From: Candidatus Thalassolituus haligoni
GTDB taxonomy: Bacteria; Pseudomonadota; Gammaproteobacteria; Pseudomonadales; Oceanobacteraceae
Direction: 5' to 3'
Assembly (NCBI RefSeq): GCF_041222825.1
Contig: NZ_CP139482.1
Coordinates: 341,001 to 405,000 of the forward strand
Length of the DNA stretch: 64,000 bases
Shown here: positions 29,179 to 36,184 of the stretch, piece by piece
Numbering within the stretch: the first letter of the stretch is position 1
Layout: each line of letters begins with the position of its first letter
Program-made: the position numbers and the translations under genes
Notes under the pieces: generated by a model
Told to the model about the DNA's origin: nothing
What the model saw: only the letters and a program-made list of their open reading frames with translations
Database searches by the model: none

Positions 29179-29347
29179 GCACCGAGCTGAGAAACGCAAA
29201 GCTGGTGCCCTGTACACAGATCAGACCAGTACCAATACCAAACGGACGACGTGCCTGAATAAGGTGTCAACACCCAGACCCAGCACGCCACCAACAATCA
29301 GCGTTGGCGTGATGATGACCGTTCGGTCAGGCCGCTGGATAAAAGCA
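29163..29347 (-). pseudogene. Fragment of an NCS2 xanthine/uracil permease
   Basis: The minus strand encodes TVIITPTLIVGGVLGLGVDTL, then after a one-base deletion IQARRPFGIGTGLICVQGTS and FAFLSSVLAAGFVAKGKD. This is a recognisable NCS2 permease stretch (the QGTSF...AAG region) of ~60 residues of an expected ~450-500. It runs directly into the RutR-like remnant, so the rest was deleted. It shows that a purine permease gene once adjoined this operon. Confidence 0.7.
29316..29329. promoter_or_regulatory. RutR-like palindrome TGACCGTTCGGTCA
   Basis: The palindromic arms TGACCG/CGGTCA are identical to the operator upstream of xdhA. It falls at the 5' edge of the permease/regulator remnant. It could be an operator retained after the deletion, or a chance sequence within the permease remnant. 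Confidence 0.5.
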
Positions 29348-29352
29348 AAAAG

Positions 29353-29381
29353 TTGACAGGCTGGTCAGGAAGCCATAAAGA
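29353..29381 (+). promoter_or_regulatory. Candidate promoter overlapping a RutR-like site, ~375 bp upstream of cas9
   Basis: A perfect -35 TTGACA is followed after 17 bp by TAAAGA. The -35 lies within TTGACAGGCTGGTCAG, which resembles a RutR operator half (TGGTCA arm intact). It is the best rightward promoter I see before cas9, but no gene lies between, so the cas9 leader would be long. Confidence 0.4.
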
Positions 29382-29755
29382 AAAGCTTTATTCGAAGAAA
29401 AACAGCTGGTTACGTGGTGATTGGTGCCACCAGCGATCAAACGGGAAGTATCACGCCAGCAATGAGTGCCCTGTCACAAGACACAAGGATAAAAAGCGCA
29501 CAGAAACGGGCCATGGTTCTAATACAGGGAATGTGTTTGTCCGGGAGCCGGGCGGGGCGCTCCTGTTAAAGCCAACCGTAGCCCGGATGATAATCCGGGG
29601 AGCTGGCGATATTCGGGAATACCGGGGTACTACGGCCGAGGGGGGCTGAGATCGCGGTCCGGCCTGATTCTCTGGTAATGTCCTTTTTAATCGACCAGAG
29701 GGTGGCATAAGCTGCATCATAACCGCTTTACAACAGTCACTTTTCAGGGATGAGT
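29382..29755. other. Non-coding region upstream of cas9
   Basis: No credible gene. It holds a CCGGAT...ATCCGG repeat near 29580-29600 and a CTCTGGT/ACCAGAG hairpin at 29670-29700, ~55 bp before cas9. I found no CRISPR anti-repeat here. It may contain the proximal cas9 promoter or another small RNA, unproven. Confidence 0.5.
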
Positions 29756-32700
29756 ATGTCTGAATCCATGATTTTCCCGGTTGCCTTTGACCTTGGCGCT
29801 GCCAACACCGGTGTGTTTGCGCTGTTATACCCCGCAGGAACACAGATTGAATCCGGAGCCATAACCAAGCTTGCCTTTACTGCCAGGGTGCCAACCATCA
29901 AGGCTGGTGGCTACAGCCTGCTGCAAACCGGACGCACGCAGAAACGCCATATCCGTCGCTGCCAGACCCGCGATCGTCAGGCCAAACGGCTTTTTGCGCT
30001 GATACTGGAGCGGATTTACGGCTTTGCTGCTGCCGAACATCAGGAAGCCATCGCTGAATTGATGAACAGAAGGGGTTACAGCTACGTCGAAAAGGCTGAA
30101 GTAGATTTTGGTGCCCCGGAGAGTCTGGATTTCTCCGCATGGTTACCCCTGATTGAATCAGAAAATGTACTGGAGGCCCTGCAGGATCTCGATACTCAGA
30201 ACCTGAATCAAAGCATTGACGCCCTGTTCGAAGATGAACCAGCCGTCATTTTTGAGCTTGAAGAGTTGATCAATGCCCATGATTGGCACAAGGGCAAGGG
30301 AAAGTCGCCTGAAAGACAGTTCGCCAAAGGTCTGCTCGACTTTGCCAACGCCCAGACCCGAGGTGCCAAACACCGTCGTCAGTTTTTTTCCGATATAGCC
30401 GAAGACCTGAAGCACTATACCGAGCATCCGAGTAAAACCGTACGCAGGCTGGGCCATGAACTGCACCAGCATAAGCCCGCCAATTCGGCCAGCGCCCGTT
30501 TCATGCCGTTGTTTCACCGAATTTTGTGCCACGTCAGCAATCTGGAGCTGAAAACCCTTAATGCCATGTTACCCGCCGGTATCGAATCCGGGTCTGCTGA
30601 AGAGCTGGAAAAACACTGGGCTGAAATCTTTGGACGCTGGATTCTGAAACAATGGCAAACCAGCAGCAAAAACAAGCCGGAACGTATCGTCGAGGTCAAA
30701 CAGCTGCGCGAAATCTGGAAAGCCTTTACTGAAGCGTCACCCGGTAAACTGTTTGAGTTCTGGCTCAAGATCGACCCGGAACAAACAATCCCACCCTACC
30801 AGAATCACACCAACCGTCGTCCGCCATCCTGTCAGACCCTGATTCTGAACCCCGGTTTTCTCGATCAGGCGTACCCGCAATGGCGCAACTGGCTCCAACA
30901 ATTACAGAGCACCGATGTCGCCGGGGTGCAGAATTACCAACAAGCCCTTCACTCGGCTCTCAGCAAAAATGACAACCCATTGGCAAGCGCAGACGAGCTG
31001 GACGCCCGCACGCTGCAAGTGTTTCTGGATGCCAGCCAGAGTCATGATCCGCTCAAACTCAAGAGTATCTGGAGTCTTCTCAAAAAGGCTCATGAAAACC
31101 AGCGCCATGGCAACAGTATCGAACGCCAGCAAGCCGAACTGTCAGCCTTGGTACAGGAGTCGGCGTTGCCCGAAAACCTGAAATCGTCGCTGACGGTGGG
31201 TGGCGATCAGGCTCTGGGAGGCTTCTGGCATCTGCTCAATCGCTACTACCAGACCCGTCGTCGCAGCCGTGATGGCCGTTACTTTCTGCATTACGACAAC
31301 AGCGTCAGCTCTTTGCAAAATCGCTGGCAGCGTGAAGGCAATCTGATGGTGATGTGCAGCCATCGGCCACGGCAGCTTAAACATCAGGCGCTGCAGGATA
31401 TTCTGGCACTGTGGGGAATGGCTGAAGCACAGCTGCGTGCTGCGCTGCTGCCGGGGGAATGGAATATTGAGACTCTGGATGAGTTTCTGTTTGCTATCAA
31501 AGGCTTGAAAACCCGCTGCAAGGAGGCACTGACTCTGCAGAAGCAACATGGCCCGTATCTGGGGGCCATGCTGCAAACCGACAAAAAGCTGATTGATCTG
31601 CAGGTGAAGCTGCGCGAAGACAGCAAGCGGCTGGCCAGCCGCCTGTTTAACAGTGAAACACAGCAACAGCAATTTGTTGAACGCAACAGCTCGCTTTACC
31701 AGTTTGCCCAACTCTACGCACTGGTATGGGAAGACCGCAGCGGTTTTGGCAAAACCTGCCCGTTGTGCAGCGTTGATAATGCCCAGCGCATGCAACCGCA
31801 AGAAGGCAACACCAGCAGCCGCGCCAGCCGTCTGAACACCTTGTCCATGCGTCTGATCGACGGTGGCCTGAAACGCTTGCTGACCCATCAGGCCCACCAC
31901 ATTGCCAACCGTCTCTGGCCGCTCATCGAACCCTCGCTGTCCAACGGCAACAGGGTATCGGTTCCTCTGGTTCTGGAACAAAACCGCTTCGACTTCACGG
32001 AAAACCTGGCAGACCTCAAAGGGGTAAAAAAGAAAGAAGGCAAAGCCATGCCGGATGTCTATGAAGCCAAACAGGAGCGCATCGTCAATCAGGGCAAGGG
32101 CATTTGCCCGTATCCGGGAGGTAACAGCACCAGCCTGGAAGCGCACGAAATAGACCATATTATTCCGCGCACCGGCCCCTGGGGCGTTCTGAACGACGAA
32201 GCCAACCTGATCTGCGCCTCTCGTAACGGCAACCGCAACAAAGGCAATCGTATGCTCACCCTGGCCGATCTGAATCCGGCCTACCTGAAAGCGCAATTTG
32301 GCACTGCCGATATGCAGGCGATTACTCAGAGCATTGAGTCCTGCCTGTGGAAAAGCGGCAGCGAGCAATTTGTGTTTGGCCAGTACCGCCAGTTTCTGGC
32401 ACTGACCGCCGAACAGCAAACCGCGTTCCGCCATGCCCTGTTCCTGCCTGCTGAACATTCGCTGCGACAGCAGGTCATCGATGCCATCCAGCACCGGCAA
32501 AAAGCTCGGGTTAACGGCACCCAGCGTTACATGGCGCAGCTGCTGGCGGATATTGTCTGGCAAAAAGCCCGCAAGATCGGGGCAGATAAACAGCTGGAGT
32601 TCGATTACTTCGAAATCAGCAGCAACCCGGCGGATGAAAACTCCACCGTTGCCCTGCGTCGCATACTGGAATGCGTTGATCCTGCCAGCGGCGTTGACTT

Positions 32701-34186
32701 GCGTCCCTACAAGAAGAAGGCAGGCATCTCCCAGAAAGAATATTCCCATGTGATCGACGCCATGTGCGCCATGACTCTGGCTGTTGATGCCCATCAGGGC
32801 GAAGGCGCATTACGCCTTGAGCTGCCGCGTCACTGTACGCCCTGGGGGGTTAATCAGCAGACGGGTGAGGTAACACCGGGTCTTTATGGCCTGTTACAGG
32901 TTCCGGAAAGCCAGGTCAGCCCGGCAGTACAGGTAAAACCGCAAAGCCAATATCAGAAAGCCAAACGAATGGCAGAGGGTGAAGCACCGGGGCAGGTGCT
33001 GAGCCGGAATATTCATACTGAAAACGCCTACGGCCTGCGCTACTACGACCTGTCGTTAGTGAACGGCAAACTGCTTAAAGGCTGGTATGACGAAAGCGGG
33101 CAAGCCGGAGAATTTATAGCGTTCACCCGGACAGCCGTGTCGAAAGATACCTCGATACTTGAGGCACTGGTAGAGCAAGGCTATTACCGGCCAGTCCATC
33201 GCATGGGCGTGTCCTTCTGGCGGGCCAACAGCAGCCAGATAATGGCGACACTGTTCCAGATTCTGGGCGAGCGCAAGAAGGGCAGTATCAAGGATCATCC
33301 GGATCAGATGCTCGCGACGTTCATACTGTCCGGCCTGTTTTACTGCACCAGCCGCAAGAGCCTGACAACGGCACCTGTGGTGATCGAGAAAATGGCGGAC
33401 TCTCCGCAAAAACGACAGTGGCAAGCCTTTCTCGACGGCTGGCTGGCGCTCGTGCCGGATTCTATCGAAAAGGGAGAATTGGTTATCACGCCATCGACCC
33501 AGCCAATCTGGCAAGACTGGTGCAATCGCTTTCTGAAACGCAGCACATTGAACAAGTCACATGCAAAAAACAAAAACATGCAGCTGGAAGTGCTCCAGAC
33601 CCTGAATGGCTCCGTCACACTGGTGTCGCGTAAAGCCTCCAGCGGCCAAATGATTTATCAGCTCATGCCGATGAATAACAACAATGTGCCAAAACCGCAC
33701 GTCCCGGCTCTGGCGATGACATCACCCAACATGGTCTTGCTCGACAAGGATATTCTGAGCAAGGGCTACAACACGGATATTGAGGAGCTGGTGGATATCA
33801 GTGGCCAAAGGCTGGACATCGCCAAATTACTGAATGCAGGCATTGCAGAGGCAATGGGTCTGAATTGTCTGTCGTTGATCGCGATTGCACGTACGCCGGT
33901 AAAACTCACTTTACAGGGGCTTCCTGTGCAATGGTTCGAGAACCATATGCTGGAGCGGCGAGAGCATGAGGGGACGGACTGGAAAAAGCGTAAAAGCCTG
34001 GATTACAGCCACAAGGATCCGGAACGTGATGGCATCAATCAAAATGCCCTGAAGCGCTTGCTGGCCATGGCACCGCGATCAGACAAAACTATTGCGATCG
34101 GGCTTGAAGGCGAATATGTCAGCCTGACGCTGGAGTACAAAAACCGGCTCGACCGCTTTGTCCTGGACGACGACAGCAGCGCCTGA
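29756..34186 (+). CDS. cas9: CRISPR-associated endonuclease Cas9, type II-B
   Basis: The 1476-residue protein is a Francisella-type (II-B, Csx12) Cas9. RuvC-I is VAFDLGAANTGVF (catalytic D12). The Arg-rich bridge helix is GRTQKRHIRRCQTRDRQAKR (~62-81). RuvC-II carries E741 in VPLVLEQNRFDF. HNH carries H801 in HEIDHIIPRTG followed by NDEANLICASRNGNRNKGNR. RuvC-III carries H998 and D1001 in YSHVIDAMCAM. The segments NRRPPSCQTLILNPGFLDQ, the CxxC motif TCPLCSVDNAQRMQ and FRHALFLPAEH are also II-B hallmarks. All nuclease residues are present, so it looks active. I start at the ATG at 29756, with AGGGA at the right distance; an ATG at 29750 overlaps that site. Family members run ~1350-1650 residues. 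A tracrRNA lies antisense just downstream, and cas1-cas2-cas4 follow. Confidence 0.97.
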   Translation: MSESMIFPVAFDLGAANTGVFALLYPAGTQIESGAITKLAFTARVPTIKAGGYSLLQTGRTQKRHIRRCQTRDRQAKRLFALILERIYGFAAAEHQEAIAELMNRRGYSYVEKAEVDFGAPESLDFSAWLPLIESENVLEALQDLDTQNLNQSIDALFEDEPAVIFELEELINAHDWHKGKGKSPERQFAKGLLDFANAQTRGAKHRRQFFSDIAEDLKHYTEHPSKTVRRLGHELHQHKPANSASARFMPLFHRILCHVSNLELKTLNAMLPAGIESGSAEELEKHWAEIFGRWILKQWQTSSKNKPERIVEVKQLREIWKAFTEASPGKLFEFWLKIDPEQTIPPYQNHTNRRPPSCQTLILNPGFLDQAYPQWRNWLQQLQSTDVAGVQNYQQALHSALSKNDNPLASADELDARTLQVFLDASQSHDPLKLKSIWSLLKKAHENQRHGNSIERQQAELSALVQESALPENLKSSLTVGGDQALGGFWHLLNRYYQTRRRSRDGRYFLHYDNSVSSLQNRWQREGNLMVMCSHRPRQLKHQALQDILALWGMAEAQLRAALLPGEWNIETLDEFLFAIKGLKTRCKEALTLQKQHGPYLGAMLQTDKKLIDLQVKLREDSKRLASRLFNSETQQQQFVERNSSLYQFAQLYALVWEDRSGFGKTCPLCSVDNAQRMQPQEGNTSSRASRLNTLSMRLIDGGLKRLLTHQAHHIANRLWPLIEPSLSNGNRVSVPLVLEQNRFDFTENLADLKGVKKKEGKAMPDVYEAKQERIVNQGKGICPYPGGNSTSLEAHEIDHIIPRTGPWGVLNDEANLICASRNGNRNKGNRMLTLADLNPAYLKAQFGTADMQAITQSIESCLWKSGSEQFVFGQYRQFLALTAEQQTAFRHALFLPAEHSLRQQVIDAIQHRQKARVNGTQRYMAQLLADIVWQKARKIGADKQLEFDYFEISSNPADENSTVALRRILECVDPASGVDLRPYKKKAGISQKEYSHVIDAMCAMTLAVDAHQGEGALRLELPRHCTPWGVNQQTGEVTPGLYGLLQVPESQVSPAVQVKPQSQYQKAKRMAEGEAPGQVLSRNIHTENAYGLRYYDLSLVNGKLLKGWYDESGQAGEFIAFTRTAVSKDTSILEALVEQGYYRPVHRMGVSFWRANSSQIMATLFQILGERKKGSIKDHPDQMLATFILSGLFYCTSRKSLTTAPVVIEKMADSPQKRQWQAFLDGWLALVPDSIEKGELVITPSTQPIWQDWCNRFLKRSTLNKSHAKNKNMQLEVLQTLNGSVTLVSRKASSGQMIYQLMPMNNNNVPKPHVPALAMTSPNMVLLDKDILSKGYNTDIEELVDISGQRLDIAKLLNAGIAEAMGLNCLSLIAIARTPVKLTLQGLPVQWFENHMLERREHEGTDWKKRKSLDYSHKDPERDGINQNALKRLLAMAPRSDKTIAIGLEGEYVSLTLEYKNRLDRFVLDDDSSA

Positions 34187-34197
34187 ATCGCAGACAC

Positions 34198-34225
34198 AAA
34201 AAAAGCGCCCGTCGGCGCTTTTTTT
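34198..34225. terminator. Bidirectional terminator shared by cas9 and tracrRNA
   Basis: A7-GCGCC, a four-base loop, GGCGC-T7. The stem is flanked by A and T runs on both sides, so it terminates rightward cas9 transcripts 12-40 bp past the stop and leftward tracrRNA transcripts with a U-run. Confidence 0.88.
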
Positions 34226-34310
34226 GATTCCGGGGTGTGCAATACAGAGCCCGCTTCATAATTACCTTTCAAGTGATTTCAGCTTGAACAGGCTGGTTTG
34301 TTGCAAGGGC
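34198..34310 (-). ncRNA. tracrRNA of the type II-B system
   Basis: On the minus strand, TGCAACAAACCAGCC (complement of 34291-34305) is perfectly complementary to 15 nt of the repeat in crRNA sense (GGCTGGTTTGTTGCA). After an 8-nt bulge, CTGAAAT (complement of 34276-34282) pairs with the repeat's 5' GTTTCAG, with one G-U pair. Downstream, AAUCACUUGAAAG...GCUCUGU..UUG.CAC resembles the conserved part of the Francisella novicida tracrRNA as I recall it. The RNA ends at the A/T-flanked hairpin at 34198-34225. The 5' end and promoter are not resolved; ~115 nt is a minimum. Location between cas9 and cas1, antisense to both, is seen directly; expression is inferred. Confidence 0.88.
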
Positions 34311-34358
34311 AAAACTAACCCAGTAATCCCGATTACACAAGCAAAATACAGAATAAAA

Positions 34359-34403
34359 CCCTTGCTGATCGGCCTGAAAAGGCAGCGCTGCCATCAGCAA
34401 GGG
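34359..34403. terminator. Long hairpin in the cas9-cas1 gap, terminator-like on the minus strand
   Basis: CCCTTGCTGAT and ATCAGCAAGGG form an 11-bp perfect stem around a 23-base loop that itself contains the palindrome GGCAGCGCTGCC. On the minus strand it is followed by TTTTATT, so it could stop leftward read-through from cas1 before the tracrRNA. On the plus strand it would sit in the cas1 leader. Confidence 0.6.
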
Positions 34404-34460
34404 TCGCCAGTAAACCGGGTCGCCAACCCACCGGGGCGGCCATCACAGAAAGGGACTTTT

Positions 34461-35441
34461 ATGAAACACGTGATTATTCAGGACTACGGCCGCATGCTGG
34501 GGCTGACCTCCGAGCGGCTGGTCATTCGCGACAACGAGCAGGAAAAAGAAATTCCGCTACGGCGGATTTCGACCATCACCATCCAGAAACCCGGCATCAG
34601 CCTGTCCAGTAACCTGCTGACGGCCTGCGCACGTCACGGCATCAAGGTGTTTATCGGCCATCGAGCAGAAGAAATGTGCAGCCTGCATGGCGTAGCCCAA
34701 CATGCCGTGGTTCAGAACCGTATTCATCAATTCACCTTTCTCGCTAATGACCAGCAAAAATATCGGATAGCGCGAGCCTTTGTGTACGGCAAGGTCCGTA
34801 ACCAGCGCGCCACCCTGCTGTATTTCCAGAAACAGCGCTGCAGCGATGCAATCAAGCACATCAGCCAGCAAGCTGCAGAAGCGTTGGGACAGTTATCCGA
34901 GCAAATCCGCAACCTCGGTTATAACGAACGCTGGCACAGCACACTGCTGGGGCTGGAAGGACAGGCTGCCCATACCTATTGGCAGGCACTCGCCAAAGGA
35001 CAATGGCTGGGTGATGCGTTTCACGGCCGGGTCGGTCGCGGGGCGACGGACGCCGCCAATCAGGCGCTCAACTACGGTTACGGCATTTTGACGAGTGTGG
35101 TCTGGAATGCGCTGATCAATGCTGGTCTCGAACCCTACCTCGGAGCCCTGCACACCCCCAGGCCCGGCAAACCCTCGCTGGTGCTCGACATGATGGAAGA
35201 ATATCGGCCATGGGTGGTTGATCGTAACGTCATCAAACTGCGCGGAGAGCTGTCGGACGGTCTGCTGAAACCCAAAACCCGCCAGAAACTCAGCCAGTCG
35301 GTACTGGCGACATTCGAAAGCCCCATTCCTTACCACGGCAAGCGCCTGCGCCTTGAAAGCGCACTGCAACGCCAGTGCTACCGGCTGTGCGGTATGTTTG
35401 CCGACCAGTACAAATACCGCCCTCTACTGTTCAAGTGGTGA
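34461..35441 (+). CDS. cas1: CRISPR integrase Cas1 (type II-B)
   Basis: The 326-residue protein integrates new spacers with Cas2. Metal-binding residues expected for Cas1 are visible: the glutamate in LGLEGQAAHTYW, the histidine in LGALHTPRPGKPSLVLD, and the acidic DMMEEYRP. I start at MKHVIIQDYGRML because AGAAAGGGAC precedes it and the length is then normal; the longer in-frame extension covers the tracrRNA region. cas2 follows after four bases. Confidence 0.95.
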   Translation: MKHVIIQDYGRMLGLTSERLVIRDNEQEKEIPLRRISTITIQKPGISLSSNLLTACARHGIKVFIGHRAEEMCSLHGVAQHAVVQNRIHQFTFLANDQQKYRIARAFVYGKVRNQRATLLYFQKQRCSDAIKHISQQAAEALGQLSEQIRNLGYNERWHSTLLGLEGQAAHTYWQALAKGQWLGDAFHGRVGRGATDAANQALNYGYGILTSVVWNALINAGLEPYLGALHTPRPGKPSLVLDMMEEYRPWVVDRNVIKLRGELSDGLLKPKTRQKLSQSVLATFESPIPYHGKRLRLESALQRQCYRLCGMFADQYKYRPLLFKW

Positions 35442-35445
35442 TGCC

Positions 35446-35739
35446 ATGAACCCGAATCGTTTACAGGAAGTACTGGTGGCCTATGACGTCGAAAATAACC
35501 GCGCACGCACACGGTTGCATAACCAGCTGCGGGATCTGGGTCTGATCTCTATCCAGAAATCCGTTATGTGGGGGCGTTTGCTGCCTGCCGAAATCAGCCT
35601 GGTCAAACGTCTGTTTGCAGAAGAACTCGACAGTGGCACCGACCGTGCCCTGATCACCAAAGGCCAGATCAAGGACAAGGCCAGCTTTTATGGTTATGTA
35701 CCGGAAATGGAGGAATACGATGACGACAGTATTTTCTGA
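35446..35739 (+). CDS. cas2: CRISPR adaptation protein Cas2
   Basis: The 97-residue protein has the ferredoxin-like start LQEVLVAYDVENNRARTRLH and the segment IQKSVMWGRLLPAE. It is the structural partner of Cas1 in the adaptation complex. The aspartate in AYDVENN is present. It starts four bases after cas1, and its last 20 bases overlap cas4. Confidence 0.93.
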   Translation: MNPNRLQEVLVAYDVENNRARTRLHNQLRDLGLISIQKSVMWGRLLPAEISLVKRLFAEELDSGTDRALITKGQIKDKASFYGYVPEMEEYDDDSIF

Positions 35740-36184
35740 GCCGGAAGCTGTGCCGGTCAGTTATGTGCGGCAATACCTGTTTTGCCCGCGAGTACCCTGG
35801 TTCAAGATGGTCGAAGCGTTCGAGCCACCTATGCCCTCCTGGGTTGAACAGGGGAAACGCTGGCACCAGAAACAGCCCGAACTGCAGAAAAAACGCCAGA
35901 TACAGGGTTTACAGACGCCATATCAGCATCAGCCCGATGCCTGGGTCGAAAGTCGCCAATATGGCCTCTATGGCTATGCCGATGAAGTGCTTCATAACAG
36001 CCGACAGGCGGTTGCTGTGGAATACAAGCACGACAAACGACCGCCATCAACGGCGCAAAAACTGCAGCTGATTGCGTATTTATTGTGCCTTCGAGAGCAA
36101 TATCCGCAGCATGAGATCTGGGGCATTTTGTACAAGGGGGGCGGCAAAAAGCAGTACCGGGTGGAAATCCCCTTCACAGACTGA
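35720..36184 (+). CDS. cas4: Cas4 RecB-like nuclease, apparently C-terminally truncated by the CRISPR array
   Basis: The 154-residue protein has an N-terminal cysteine (C22 in YLFCPR) and RecB-family nuclease motifs: GLYGYADEV, VAVEYKHDK and QLIAYLLCLRE. Cas4 normally trims prespacers and selects PAM-proximal ends using a [4Fe-4S] cluster held by one N-terminal and three C-terminal cysteines. Here the reading frame enters the first CRISPR repeat, which supplies the last codons (FTD) and the stop, and no C-terminal cysteine cluster exists. The catalytic core is intact, but the iron-sulfur cluster probably cannot form. Start ATG has GGAGG upstream and overlaps cas2. Confidence 0.88.
   Translation: MTTVFSEPEAVPVSYVRQYLFCPRVPWFKMVEAFEPPMPSWVEQGKRWHQKQPELQKKRQIQGLQTPYQHQPDAWVESRQYGLYGYADEVLHNSRQAVAVEYKHDKRPPSTAQKLQLIAYLLCLREQYPQHEIWGILYKGGGKKQYRVEIPFTD

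Noticed and set aside
29353..29649. A ~100-residue rightward ORF before cas9
   Set aside because: No domain, basic low-complexity composition and no ribosome site. It overlaps equally plausible frames on the other strand.
34158..34460. A 101-residue N-terminal extension of Cas1
   Set aside because: The extension spans the cas9 3' end, terminator and tracrRNA. The start at 34461 has a good ribosome site and gives normal Cas1 length.
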